From Leifsonia poae (GTDB lineage: Bacteria; Actinomycetota; Actinomycetes; Actinomycetales; Microbacteriaceae), in NCBI RefSeq assembly GCF_020009625.1, contig NZ_JAIHLP010000004.1, forward strand, positions 1 through 39,825: a DNA stretch of 39,825 nucleotides, given 5' to 3'. The position numbers and the translations under genes were made by a program. The notes beneath the pieces were generated by a model. The model saw nothing but the letters and a program-made list of their open reading frames with translations. It made no database searches and was not told the DNA's origin. How positions within the stretch are numbered: the first letter of the stretch is position 1; every line of letters begins with the position of its first letter. This document shows positions 8,134 to 16,229 of the stretch, piece after piece.

Positions 8134-9785
8134 AGCGCCTCCTTGTTGGTCTTGCCGGCCAGCTTCCGGTACACGCGGTTGGTGACAGAGGGCTTCTCGG
8201 TCTGGATACCTCGGCCGATCGGCCACGTCGTGCCGGACGCCGCCGATTGGAAGCTGTCCTGCCAGTCCAGGTGCTCGACGCCGAGCCCGTTCTCGCAGAC
8301 TTCCTCTAGCTGACGAGACGCGATTTGCAGCCGGTCGCGGCTTGTCTCGGTGATCGTGACGTAGCCGATCCAGCTGTCCCCGTGGTGGCGGGAGCCATAC
8401 CCAAGATCGGCGTTCCGCAGCTGCGCGGCGGTCTTGTTCACGTGGGTTTCGTCGTTCGCGAGGCGGCCCTTTTCGGCGTCGTTCATCTGCGCGGCTTGGT
8501 CGCGCACCAGGTCGCGCCGGGCCGCAGCGCGTGCCTCGGATGCGGGGATTAGCTGGTGATGGAACGACACCGTACGGAGGAAGTGCAGCTCCGACCCAAT
8601 CAGCAGGTCGAGCATCCACAGCTGCGACCGTTTGCCTACGGCGAGGTTCTCGGCCTTGATCGCGGCGGTGCGGTGCCACCACTCGACCTCTGCGCCCGTC
8701 TCGGGGTTGGTGGCCGTGACGATGTGTGCGGAGTATTCGTCGTGGGACGCGACGCCCAGCTTGCCCGGGTCGTCGACAGGCTGGTCGATCGGGTGAAACG
8801 GGTTCTGGCCGTGAACGACGTGCGCTCCGGTCTGCCGTGCGGTGAGCACGGCAACGTCTCCCAAACGTGCCGCGCGGAGGCCGCGCTCTGCGGACTCGAT
8901 TTCGCGGTGCATCAGTGCGCGCCAACCGTCGCGGCCCTCCCCATATCCACGGGCGACGTCGACGAATTCGGCGTCGATTGGCCAGCACGCCGTGATCGTG
9001 TGCCGCTGCACCATTGCGTCCCGGCCGGCCGTGTGCAGCACATCCCCGTACGAGAGCACGGCGGGGTGGTTGGTCGGGATCGTCGGGTCAAGGCTAACCT
9101 CCGCCCACGCCGCGTTGAATGCGTTGTCGGGCGGCAGCACTCGCGTGGTCACCTGCACGCGACGCAGCAGGCTCGACGGTGCTGCGCGCGATGCCAGGAA
9201 CTCCCCGAAAGCCTCGGCCGCTCGACGAGCGACCGAGTTGGGCTCCGCACCGCGCAGCTGCCCGGTGACGGTGAACACGACCGATAGATAGGGCTTCTCC
9301 CCCATCGGGGCGTGCCAGGCGATTCCCGGCTCGCGCCGGCCCATCTGAAGCCATCCCATCCCGTCCGCACCGTCCGGCATGGTCCGCATCGCCGCAAGCT
9401 CGCGTGCGGCCGTCCACCGGTCCTCCTTGCCGGCGGTCTTGTCCTGGCTGAGCTGGGTCAGCTGGTCCCACTGTGCGACGTCGAACGGCGTGTAGCGGTC
9501 GATGCCGGCGCGGCGGCGGTCCTTCCAGCGCACCCGACGTTCGCGCCGGTCGAGGATCGACCCGCGGTGAGTGCGTGCTGTGACCAGGAACACCAGCAGC
9601 GCGGCGATGACGGCAACGACGACGGCGGGTGCACCAAAGAACGGTGCGCCGACGACCAGGCCGACTCCACACAGGGCAAGCAGGATGTTGCGCGGGCCTT
9701 TGCCGGACCCGCCGAAGAATGATCGGTGGCCGGCTTCGCCGCCCAGCTGCCTCTCTACCATCGTGTTCTGCGCTGCGTTGCTCAC
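8130..9785 (-). CDS. SCO6880-family type IV secretion/conjugation protein (left copy)
   Basis: 551 residues, intact in this copy. A GTG start at 9785 overlaps the TrbL-like stop as GTGA, with a G-rich ribosome site just before it. Two membrane helices near residues 33-70 (NILLALCGVGLVVGAPFF and AVVVAVIAALLVFLV) resemble PrgI/TcpE/VirB3-type modules; the rest is a large soluble domain. The length and the pattern TARTHRGSILDRRERRVRWKDRR are typical of the SCO6880 family, found in actinobacterial integrative and plasmid conjugation clusters. It probably forms part of the membrane-anchored motor complex with the ATPase that follows. The right copy (37422-39076) lacks a G near 38317. Confidence 0.82.
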   Translation of the reverse strand: MSNAAQNTMVERQLGGEAGHRSFFGGSGKGPRNILLALCGVGLVVGAPFFGAPAVVVAVIAALLVFLVTARTHRGSILDRRERRVRWKDRRRAGIDRYTPFDVAQWDQLTQLSQDKTAGKEDRWTAARELAAMRTMPDGADGMGWLQMGRREPGIAWHAPMGEKPYLSVVFTVTGQLRGAEPNSVARRAAEAFGEFLASRAAPSSLLRRVQVTTRVLPPDNAFNAAWAEVSLDPTIPTNHPAVLSYGDVLHTAGRDAMVQRHTITACWPIDAEFVDVARGYGEGRDGWRALMHREIESAERGLRAARLGDVAVLTARQTGAHVVHGQNPFHPIDQPVDDPGKLGVASHDEYSAHIVTATNPETGAEVEWWHRTAAIKAENLAVGKRSQLWMLDLLIGSELHFLRTVSFHHQLIPASEARAAARRDLVRDQAAQMNDAEKGRLANDETHVNKTAAQLRNADLGYGSRHHGDSWIGYVTITETSRDRLQIASRQLEEVCENGLGVEHLDWQDSFQSAASGTTWPIGRGIQTEKPSVTNRVYRKLAGKTNKEAL

Positions 9786-11150
9786 TGTGCCCCCTCGTCC
9801 GAATCAGCCGCCTCAGCGGCCATAGCGCCCGCCTCCTGGGCCTTTTCGACAGCCGCCTGCCCGGCTGCCACAGCGCCGGCCGCAATGAGCGTAGGAACGC
9901 CAATCGCGGCACCGACGCCAGTAGCGGACTCGGCCGCGCCCGCGGCCGCCAGCCTGCCAGCTCCGGCACCAGCTGCGCCGGCCCCCGTGCCCGCGCCGGC
10001 TGCGCCCGCTTCGGCTCCTGCGCCGGCTGCCCGTCCGGCGCTCTTGCCCGCTTTCGCTCCGGCTCCGGCGAAGTCGCCCAGTCCCCCGCTCCCCTTCACG
10101 CTGGGTGCGTCCTCGACTGGCGATGGGGCGTTGGCAGAGTCAGTCGGCTTGCCACCCTGTCGGGCTTCTGGTGCGTACTTCTGCGTGGCGTCCTGCATAT
10201 TGCCCGAGCCCCATCGCCCCGGCTGCATGCTCGGCCCGTTACTCCGCCGAAGGAGGCCGGGATGACCGGCGCGAACTTCATCAGAAGCGCCGGACTGAGA
10301 GTCGCAATGAGCATTGCGAGAATGCCGGAAATGAGCAGCGCGAGGCGCTGCACGTTCAGGTGATCGCCGAACGTCTCGACGCCGGCCCGATCCAGTGGAA
10401 CGTGACGCCGAGCATGAAGAACAGCAGCGGGTGCGCAAGCATCACGCCGATAAACAGGCCAACGAGTCGCCAGCCGGTCTTGCGGCGCTGCGGATCGATG
10501 ATCCAGACATAGCCGAGCGGGAACAGCACACCGGCGAAGTACAGGACGACGAGAAGCACGAGCATGACGGCGATCGCCATAAGAAGCGCGATCCACGCGC
10601 AGAACATCAGAAACGCCGCGACCGGTGCGCCTCCGGCGATGCCGGCTGCGTCGCCTTGATCGAGCATCTTCGTAAACGACGCCACGAGGTTGTCGTTGGT
10701 GTCGAAGAACGCCCACCGAGTCAGCGACGTGCTCAGCTCGTGCACGAGGTTCACGAGGAACGATCCGAGCAACGGGCCGAACATTGCCCCGATGATGAAC
10801 AGAGGGCCGTAGAACACCAGCGACTCCCCCAGCTCACGGCCCGATTGCGTTCCACGAGCGACCCGCACGAACTGCGGCAGCAACGTGAACACGAGCACGA
10901 AGATCGCCAGCCCGAACGACACCTTGTAGGCGTTGATGAACCAATCCATCGTGAGGTCCGGCATCGTCGCCTGAGTGACGACGGGCAGCACGTCCCGCGA
11001 CAGCGAGACAGCCGAGTCCCGGAACGACTTGTACATGTTCCCGAACGGGTCGGAGAAGAAGTTGGCGGTCTGCACCGCCCCGCCAATCGCGTCTCCAATG
11101 CCTCCGATCGCGTCACCGATCGGGTTACCGCTGCCTTCTCCACGGAACAT
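9782..11150 (-). CDS. TrbL/VirB6-like polytopic membrane protein with Ala/Gly-rich tail (frame interrupted)
   Basis: The ATG at 11150 has GGAGG eight bases upstream and lies one base after the stop of the VirB8-like gene. The N-terminal two thirds has about six membrane helices (FGLAIFVLVFTLLPQF, LFIIGAMFGPLLGSFLV, AVMLVLLVVLYFAGVLF, LLISGILAMLIATLSPALL). The C-terminal 150 residues are soluble and extremely rich in Ala, Gly and Pro. Two breaks interrupt it here: one missing C near 10386-10389 (both copies) and one missing C near 10243 (only this copy). Restoring both gives about 456 residues. TrbL/VirB6-type proteins form the inner-membrane channel of conjugation machines; actinobacterial relatives are annotated as SCO6881-type. 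Confidence 0.75.
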
Positions 11151-11151
11151 G

Positions 11152-11841
11152 TCAGCAACCTCCGCTGAACGCCGAGCCGATCGCGAACAGGTCTTGGGTC
11201 GTCCGCGTCCCCTTGGACTCAACGACGTGCCACGCGCCGCCCTCCCACTGGACCGTCACGGTGACGGATTCACGCAAGGTGGCGCTGAGAGCACCGTCTG
11301 TGACTAGACCACCTCCGACTGACACTGACACCTTGTCGGGCGTAGCCGACTCGACGTAAAAGACCCCAGGAACCGTCGAGACGTAGAACGGCTGACCGTC
11401 CGGCACGAGCCCACCGGAGAGATTGGGCGAGCCGGCCAGATAGTCGACCACTTTCTTGGAGTCGGCACCCGTCGAGTAGATGCGCTGAGCCACCGTCTGC
11501 ACGGCGGAAGCCGGCGGCGAGGGGTACTGATAGAGCCATCGAACGAAAGCGGCAGCGAAGCTCGCCGCCCCATTGGCTGAATGCGGAGCCGCCTTCTGCG
11601 CGGCCACGAGCATTGCCGCGTCTCGCTCGCGGCCGCCAATGCATCCACTTACCGCCGCTCCCGGTTCGTCCGTGCTGGTCGACGTGGGCGCAGGAGGGGT
11701 GGTGGCGGGGACGGCTCGGTCGTCGCCGCCTCGCGGGGCGGTGAGCGCGAACACGACCACCAGGACGACCAGCAGCGCGAGCGCGCCGACGATCCACGGC
11801 CAGCGAGGCCGTGTCCGTACAGGGCGTGGTGCGTCGGTCAT
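11152..11841 (-). CDS. VirB8/TcpC-like membrane-anchored conjugation protein
   Basis: 229 residues with a proline/arginine-rich cytoplasmic start, one membrane helix (PWIVGALALLVVLVVVFAL, about residues 14-32), a Ser/Thr/Pro linker (TTPPAPTSTSTDEP) and a periplasmic-side domain (about residues 60-229). The topology and the C-terminal mix of helix then beta strands (VSVSVGGGLV, SVTVTVQWEGGAWHVVE) fit the NTF2-like fold of VirB8 and TcpC, scaffold proteins of the transfer channel. Placement between the VirB2-like and TrbL-like genes fits. The family call is from topology and context, not from a diagnostic motif. It starts three bases after the VirB2-like stop. Confidence 0.65.
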   Translation of the reverse strand: MTDAPRPVRTRPRWPWIVGALALLVVLVVVFALTAPRGGDDRAVPATTPPAPTSTSTDEPGAAVSGCIGGRERDAAMLVAAQKAAPHSANGAASFAAAFVRWLYQYPSPPASAVQTVAQRIYSTGADSKKVVDYLAGSPNLSGGLVPDGQPFYVSTVPGVFYVESATPDKVSVSVGGGLVTDGALSATLRESVTVTVQWEGGAWHVVESKGTRTTQDLFAIGSAFSGGC

Positions 11842-11844
11842 GTG

Positions 11845-12164
11845 CTACCCCGCAAGGGCGAGAATGCCGCCGACGATCACGGCCAGCGCAGCGAGGCAGG
11901 CCAGCGCGATACCGGCCCAGATTGCCTTGGTGCGTGCCGACTTGTAGGCCATTGCGTTGCCGCCCCCTCGGACGATCCGGCCATGCCAGTGAGGCCGATC
12001 GCGAGGAACGCAATCGAGATGATGATGCAGATTCCCCAGATGCCGGCGATGAGCTTCTTCCAGAGCGCATCGAACTGGACGCCGAACACGGAGAAGTCCG
12101 GAAGGACGCCGTTCAGCGGATTGTCGATCGCGTGGACGATCAGGTGGTGAGCGATTTCGTGCAT
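11845..12164 (-). CDS. VirB2-like small two-helix membrane protein (frame interrupted)
   Basis: The ATG at 12164 has an AAGGAG site seven bases upstream. The N-terminal part contains one membrane helix (LIAGIWGICIIISIAFLAIG). Near 11963 the frame breaks in a run of four Gs (minus strand). Adding one G continues into AMAYKSARTKAIWAG and a second membrane helix (IALACLAALAVIVGGILA) ending at a TAG at 11845. The joined protein has 106 residues, the right size and two-helix layout for a VirB2-type or similar small subunit at the head of a conjugation operon. No second copy exists to test the break. Confidence 0.65.
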
Positions 12165-12182
12165 GTGATTTCTCCTTCTGGC

Positions 12183-13382
12183 CTAGCGGGCGGTTGATTT
12201 GAGCGCCTGCACGACGCCGGCTGTCGCGGCGGTGAATGCTGCACGGGTGGCCGGCGCGAGCCGGTCAAGAGTGATCTGCCCGCGCTCGGCAATGTGCTCG
12301 TCGTAGGGCACGTGGTAGACCGCGCGCACGAGCATCCCGTCGATGATTCGGTTCACTCGCTCGATGACCTGCGGGTGCTCCGGCCGGCCGTCGGTGAGGC
12401 GAATCACGATCGCGTTGTCCGCGAGCTGCGCGGCGTGCCCGCCTTGGGCCCGAAGCTCCTCGATCATGGCGACCGCCTCGAGTACGGCATCCCCCGCGTT
12501 GAGCACGGGGATCACGAGCGCGTCCGCGGTTTCCACCGCTCCCTCGAAAGCGCTGGATGACGGCTGGTTGCCGGAGTCCATGACGCGGATCGAATAGAAC
12601 TCGTCGATCACTCCTGCAGCCGCCACCACATCGTCACGGCTGAGGCGAGCACGTCGGCCCACCGTGCCGATGACAGAGGCGAATGAGGTCTGCGGGGCGG
12701 TGTAGCCGGCCAGCTGGCCGGCGTTAGTGATCTTTTGCACGTCCCGCACCAGCTCACCGATGCCCAGCGACGGGTTACCCTCGGCGCGGAACGTCAGCGC
12801 TCCCGGATCGTCGGAGACCTCCATCACGGCGACGGAGCCGCCGCGCACCGCGGCAAGCACTCCCCCGACGATCAGCGATACCGGCGTCTTGCCGGTGCCA
12901 CCCTTCTTGTTGCCCACGAGGATCGCCTGCGGGCCCGTCCATGTCGCCTGACGAATGACTTCCTCGTCCCGACGCAAAGACTCCGCGGCGTCCAGCGCCG
13001 CACGCTCACGCGCTCCCGGCTCCACCTTGATTCCAAGCTTGCCGAGCAAGCCCCGAACACCCTGGGTCGCGGTCGCTGGCTTCTGCACGGTGCTGGCAAT
13101 GCTGAGGTCCGCCACGGGGTCCAGGAAGATCGTTTCAGGGATCTCCGTGTGCGGAGCACTCGGAGGCACGGCCGGAATCGGCGGGAGTTCCACCACAGGC
13201 GCGGCCGGCTCTGCATGAGTCGCCAGCTCGGGCGGAACCTGGATCAGCTCGTCCTTCTCTGCGAGCTGCCCCAACACCTCGTCGACCTGGGCGCGGGTAC
13301 TGGTGTGCTCGGACTCGACGTATCGAGCGGCGCGCCCAGCGCCCGCGAAAACGTCTCCCGTCTGCTGGTCGTTATCTGTCAT
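12183..13382 (-). CDS. ParA/MinD-like P-loop ATPase of the conjugation operon
   Basis: 399 residues from the ATG at 13382; the longer frame upstream has no support. Residues 1-110 are an acidic and Pro/Ala-rich, probably disordered, extension. The ATPase core follows, with a deviant Walker A, GNKKGGTGKTP (about residues 157-166, Lys165), and a second motif at RVMDSGNQPSSS. The usual SxxxxN/LL after Walker A is replaced by PVSLIVGG. Proteins of this kind lead actinobacterial conjugation operons and may place the transfer machine or coupling protein at the pole; this is inference. It is first in a co-directional set with the VirB2-like gene 18 bases away. It is distinct from the partition ParA at 15076. 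Confidence 0.8.
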   Translation of the reverse strand: MTDNDQQTGDVFAGAGRAARYVESEHTSTRAQVDEVLGQLAEKDELIQVPPELATHAEPAAPVVELPPIPAVPPSAPHTEIPETIFLDPVADLSIASTVQKPATATQGVRGLLGKLGIKVEPGARERAALDAAESLRRDEEVIRQATWTGPQAILVGNKKGGTGKTPVSLIVGGVLAAVRGGSVAVMEVSDDPGALTFRAEGNPSLGIGELVRDVQKITNAGQLAGYTAPQTSFASVIGTVGRRARLSRDDVVAAAGVIDEFYSIRVMDSGNQPSSSAFEGAVETADALVIPVLNAGDAVLEAVAMIEELRAQGGHAAQLADNAIVIRLTDGRPEHPQVIERVNRIIDGMLVRAVYHVPYDEHIAERGQITLDRLAPATRAAFTAATAGVVQALKSTAR

Positions 13383-13658
13383 GTGCTCCGTCTCCCCTAG
13401 TGATTGAGTTAGCGTGCTGCGCCTTCTCGCCGCATGTGCGGGAAGCGACGTCGGCCGTGAGAGGCCGCGACGATGCTCGGTGAGGGCGCGGCTGAGAATG
13501 GCGCTGGGCCGCGCCAATTACTGATAGCTGAGACTTCGTCATCCGGCACTCTCCCCCCTACAAGACCGTGACCATTTCGAGGGTAATACGAACCCCGATT
13601 TACAACGCACAATCAGTCTACCTTGTAGTTCAATTAGCAGGTAGTGCATTGTGGAGGC
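13383..13658. promoter_or_regulatory. Divergent promoter region between the conjugation operon and the winged-helix gene
   Basis: About 275 bases without a gene. The right half is AT-rich and holds a CTACCT (13618-13623)/AGGTAG (13639-13644) inverted repeat. TTGTGC and TATTAC spaced by 18 bases on the minus strand are a possible but weak promoter for the conjugation operon. The location suggests the winged-helix protein may control both directions. No structured RNA was recognised. Confidence 0.35.
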
Positions 13659-14032
13659 ATGGACGAATTCAACGAGTTGCTATCGGCCGCCGCCGCAATG
13701 AGCGGGCACAATAGGGGATGCCGTCACGCCGCGACTCCCCCGACATGCCGCAGCGCGCCGCGGCCGTGCATCAAGCTGTCTCCGGGACGTCCAGGTTGAT
13801 AACGCTGCGATTCCTGCTGGAGAACCCCGGAGCCACCCGGACACACCTCGTCGAAGAAACCGGACTGACACCAAGTACAGCGCGCGTGACGTTGCGCGAG
13901 CTGGAAACGCTCGGCTACATCGTCGCGGACATTGAGGGCGAGAATCGCAACGGTCGATCCGTGCGATACAGCGCCCGCCGAGACGTGCTGACCGACGACC
14001 TCACCGCGTTCGTGGCCTGGATGCTGCGCTAG
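13659..14032 (+). CDS. Winged-helix DNA-binding protein (possible one-base break)
   Basis: The certain part is 104 residues from the ATG at 13718. It holds a winged helix: LITLRFLLENPGATRTHLVE, then TGLTPSTARVTLRELETLGY as the recognition helix, then a wing with NGRSVRYSA. This resembles MarR/ArsR-type helices. The frame from the earlier ATG at 13659 (MDEFNELLSAAAAMSGHNRG) ends in the GGGG run at 13713-13716; one added G joins the two into 124 residues, so the natural gene probably starts at 13659. It lies divergent from the conjugation operon and is a natural candidate for its regulator. No ligand domain is visible. Confidence 0.7.
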
Positions 14033-14070
14033 TTCTGCGCGCTGCGCCGCGGTGCTAGCGTGACCCCCAC

Positions 14071-14130
14071 CACCGTTTCCCCAACGGTGCAGCGAAGAAG
14101 GGCCACGCGTTCCCCACGGGTGGCCCTTCT
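14071..14130. terminator. Two consecutive hairpins after the winged-helix gene
   Basis: CACCGTT (14071-14077) pairs with AACGGTG (14083-14089). A stronger stem follows: AGAAGGGCCAC (14096-14106) pairs perfectly with GTGGCCCTTCT (14120-14130) around a 13-base loop. The stem ends CCCTTCT give a modest T-rich edge on the plus strand. It probably ends the winged-helix transcript and may work in both directions, because a leftward gene ends at 14227. Confidence 0.6.
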
Positions 14131-14147
14131 GCGTGCGGCCGGCCCAG

Positions 14148-14165
14148 TTGACACCTACGTGTCAA
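14148..14165. promoter_or_regulatory. 18-bp palindrome, site 1 of 3
   Basis: TTGACACCTACGTGTCAA, an inverted repeat with TTGACAC/GTGTCAA arms. Two related sites lie at 17475-17492 and 24733-24748. The bases following this site (CGACTCGAGGCGCC) resemble those following the 17475 site on the minus strand (CGCAGGCGCC), so the element may be longer and directional. Probably a binding site for one plasmid or host protein. Confidence 0.55.
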
Positions 14166-14206
14166 CGACTCGAGGCGCCCGCATCCTCTTCGCGCAAGAT
14201 GATGCA

Positions 14207-14221
14207 ATGAGTATTGAAGTA
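14207..14221 (+). repeat. ATGAGTAT-type site 1
   Basis: ATGAGTATTGAAGTA, followed by AACGCTC. It lies just beyond the stop of the coiled-coil gene. It belongs to a family of at least five sites in the partition region; see the findings. Confidence 0.6.
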
Positions 14222-14226
14222 AACGC

Positions 14227-14769
14227 TCATAGATAGCCCCGCGTGCCGGGCTGGCGGACCGGGACGTCCCACGGTTGCAGCTGGGACGTTTCCACCTGAG
14301 CGCTGGTGCGCCGATCGAGCGCGGCTTCTCGGCGTAGGAGGCTACTCACGACGTCGACGATCGTCCCGTCCATCGCAATCAGCATCCGCTCTAGATCGTG
14401 CTTCGCGGCCTCAATCTGCCGCACCAGTTCCTCACGCTCAGCCAAGGCACTCCGGACCCCGAACACGTAAAGAGCGAGCCCCGCATCGGTAAGGCGCGTG
14501 AGGTCGACGCGGCGCACCGGCCGGGCCAGCTCGTTGCCACCGAATCCTGGAGGCGCTGGGTGAAAGGCCGGCGCGACGGGCTCGGCTCCATTGTCCGTGT
14601 CGACGAACGCCCGGTAGTAGTAGGTGGCCGCCTCCTGCCGAAGCTCGCGCAGCTCGACGTACAGCTCGGCGAAGGTCTCGCGCGTATCGGCCACTCCCCC
14701 GGCGATGATTTCCGCTGGCGTGTACTTCGTGCGCATTAGATCCTCCCCCCGGGTTGCGCTAGCAGACAT
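14227..14769 (-). CDS. Coiled-coil hypothetical protein of the partition region
   Basis: 180 residues with no recognised domain. Two helical stretches with heptad-like spacing are visible: about residues 31-55 (RETFAELYVELRELRQEAATYYY) and about 105-135 (ALAEREELVRQIEAAKHDLERML). A proline-rich linker (APAFHPAPPGFGG) separates them. The start at 14769 could also be the internal ATG of MRTKYTPAEI. It follows the ribbon-helix-helix gene in the same direction with an ATGAGTAT-type site in the gap, which suggests a shared regulator. Role unknown. Confidence 0.65.
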   Translation of the reverse strand: MSASATRGEDLMRTKYTPAEIIAGGVADTRETFAELYVELRELRQEAATYYYRAFVDTDNGAEPVAPAFHPAPPGFGGNELARPVRRVDLTRLTDAGLALYVFGVRSALAEREELVRQIEAAKHDLERMLIAMDGTIVDVVSSLLRREAALDRRTSAQVETSQLQPWDVPVRQPGTRGYL

Positions 14770-14781
14770 TCAAATGAAGCT

Positions 14782-14796
14782 ATGAGTATCTGAGTT
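14782..14796 (+). repeat. ATGAGTAT-type site 2
   Basis: ATGAGTATCTGAGTT followed by CCGCGCC, in the 34-base gap between the ribbon-helix-helix gene and the coiled-coil gene. Its position immediately upstream of the latter fits an operator. Confidence 0.55.
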
Positions 14797-14803
14797 CCGC
14801 GCC

Positions 14804-15076
14804 TTAGCCGACGAGCGAACGAATGTGACGGGTCAGCTCGTCCTTGATGCTGGTGTCATTCTGAGCGGCCCACGCCTTGAATTTCTGGCGCAGCTCGCGC
14901 GGGATCATGAAGTTGATCCGGGCATCCTCGGCCGCCTCGGCGGCCGCTGTCGACCCTTGGGGCGCGGGTGTTGCCACCGTCGGCGCGGGGGCCGGTGCAG
15001 CTGCCGGCTGCTTCGGCGGTACGGCCTGCACGTCGCTGCTGCTGCCGATCAGATCGGCCAGGTTTGCCTTCGCCAT
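14804..15076 (-). CDS. Ribbon-helix-helix partner of ParA (ParB-like, CopG type)
   Basis: 90 residues. The N-end (MAKANLADLIG) is followed by a Pro/Ala-rich linker (about residues 18-50) and a C-terminal ribbon-helix-helix unit: RINFMIPRELRQKFKAWAAQ with NDTSIKDELTRHI. The start at 15076 shares one base with the ParA stop. A small DNA-binding protein directly after ParA is the type Ib partition layout, in which it binds repeated centromere sites and autoregulates. The ATGAGTAT-type repeats around the cluster are the obvious candidate sites. Confidence 0.75.
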   Translation of the reverse strand: MAKANLADLIGSSSDVQAVPPKQPAAAPAPAPTVATPAPQGSTAAAEAAEDARINFMIPRELRQKFKAWAAQNDTSIKDELTRHIRSLVG

Positions 15077-15743
15077 TATTTGCTTCCTCCGTTTGCCCAG
15101 ATGGTCGTCATTTCCAGCGCCAGTGACTTGAAGTCGTCGATCGCAAGAGACGTGTTGCGGGTGGTCGGATACGTCGTCACCACATCGCCAGTCATCGGCG
15201 CATCCGAATGCGCCACGTAATCTCGGATCACGCTGTTGAAGCGCGGAACGCCCATCGCATCGAGTCCAGCGATCGCGTCGTCCCTACGCCGCTCCCCCGC
15301 CGCGTCACGCTTCACACGGCTCAGCAGTACGCGATACGGCAAGCTGCGCGGCTCCACGAACGATTTGATCGTGCGCACGAGCGGTTTGACGCTAGCCGGC
15401 TGAGGCTCCATCGGCAGCACCACGAAGTCCGCCGAGTCGAGAACCGCCCCAGAAGATCGCTCTCGTATAGACTGCCCGGGGTGTCTACGAAGATTGTGTC
15501 GTAGGCGCCTGCTTCGCGCAGTCGGCCCAGTAGCGCCGGGTCGCCCTCGTCGGTGAAGTCGAACGGCAACGGGCGCTCGTTCTTTTCTGCCGTCTCGGCC
15601 CAGTCGCTTGCAGTGCGTTGCAGGTGGTCGGTGTCCACGACGAGTACCCGCGAGTGGTCCGCCGCGACGACGGCGGCGAGGTTCATCACAACGTTGCTCT
15701 TGCCGACGCCGCCCTTTTGGTTGAGCACTGTCACGATTCGCAT
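15076..15743 (-). CDS. parA: ParA-type partition ATPase (frame interrupted near 15456)
   Basis: The ATG at 15743 opens with the deviant Walker A of ParA, LNQKGGVGKSN (about residues 7-17). A Walker A' motif follows (VLVVDTDHLQRTASDW), then a Walker B-like FVDTPGSL. The frame breaks after YESDLLG in a run of four Gs. Adding one G continues with AVLDSADFVVLPMEPQPAS to a stop at 15076, giving 222 residues, the normal size of a small type Ib ParA. The protein would move or position plasmid copies by ATP-driven DNA binding. The overlapping ribbon-helix-helix gene supports this. Confidence 0.85.
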
Positions 15744-15769
15744 GCTTTATCCTATCATCTTTTCATCAA

Positions 15770-15844
15770 ATGAGTATGTGAGTCAAAGCGCCTTGCTAGC
15801 TATGAGTATTGAAGTAGGCGCTCGGGTGAGTCTGAGTAGCTGAG
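15770..15844 (+). repeat. Cluster of ATGAGTAT-type sites upstream of parA
   Basis: Two full sites, ATGAGTATGTGAGTC (15770-15784) and ATGAGTATTGAAGTA (15802-15816), are followed by a degenerate third with three TGAG units (15826-15844). The first two are followed by a GCGC-containing block (AAAGCGCC, GGCGCTC). The cluster fills the gap between parA and the antitoxin-like gene. It is the best candidate for a partition site or parA operator. Confidence 0.6.
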
Positions 15845-15845
15845 C

Positions 15846-16229
15846 CTAGGAAGCGTTGCGGAGGTAGAGCGCGATCGCTTCGCGCGCGACTTCGCTGGGC
15901 TTGCGGTGCTCGATTGCCGCACGGGCCTTAAGAGCTGCGTCCAGGTCGTGGGGGAGTCGTACCTGGACCTTGGGGGATTCGCCGCGCTGCTTGCCGGCTC
16001 CCGCCAGCGAGGGCCGGCCGCGGCCGATCGCCTTGTCCAGCTCGTCCGCTCCGACAATCTCGTCCAGGAGGGCGCGCCCTGCCCGCTGCGCGTCCTCGCC
16101 TTCGAATGCCTGGGCCGTGTCGGGGGTGTGAATGTCGTCGGCTTCGATCCGCTCCGACCACGCCGCATAGAGGGCATCATCCTCGGGGGAGACGTCGGCT
16201 CCGATCAGCGGGTCCGTGTTCTTCGTCAT
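15846..16229 (-). CDS. Ribbon-helix-helix antitoxin-like protein
   Basis: 127 residues. The first 80 are acidic (VSPEDDALYAAWSERIEADD). The C-terminus is a ribbon-helix-helix: KVQVRLPHDLDAALKARAAI then HRKPSEVAREAIALYL. Its ATG at 16229 overlaps the stop of the upstream gene as ATGA. A toxin-sized gene first and a DNA-binding antitoxin second with a four-base overlap recalls BrnT/BrnA order, but the toxin does not show the BrnT signature. The pair may stabilise the plasmid. It might alternatively be a plain regulator. Confidence 0.6.
   Translation of the reverse strand: MTKNTDPLIGADVSPEDDALYAAWSERIEADDIHTPDTAQAFEGEDAQRAGRALLDEIVGADELDKAIGRGRPSLAGAGKQRGESPKVQVRLPHDLDAALKARAAIEHRKPSEVAREAIALYLRNAS

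Larger units (their letters stand above)
1..10533. repeat. Left copy of the 10.5-kb terminal redundancy
   Basis: This block is repeated at 29289-39825 in the same orientation. Position 1 matches 29289 and 10533 matches 39825, with the offset drifting from 29288 to 29292 through small indels. The left boundary lies inside the second GH13 gene and the right boundary inside the TrbL-like gene, so neither edge is a natural element boundary. The likely cause is assembly of a circular molecule past its own start. Errors in this copy crowd into its first 3.4 kb. Confidence 0.93.

Noticed and set aside
1..10533. A genuine 10.5-kb direct duplication on a larger molecule
   Set aside because: The inner junction at 29289 is seamless through a gene, both outer edges are cut inside genes, and copy differences track distance to the contig end and not biology.
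15076..15743. Two separate short genes instead of one parA
   Set aside because: The upstream fragment has all N-terminal ParA motifs and the downstream one continues the ParA fold exactly after one added G; neither half makes sense alone.
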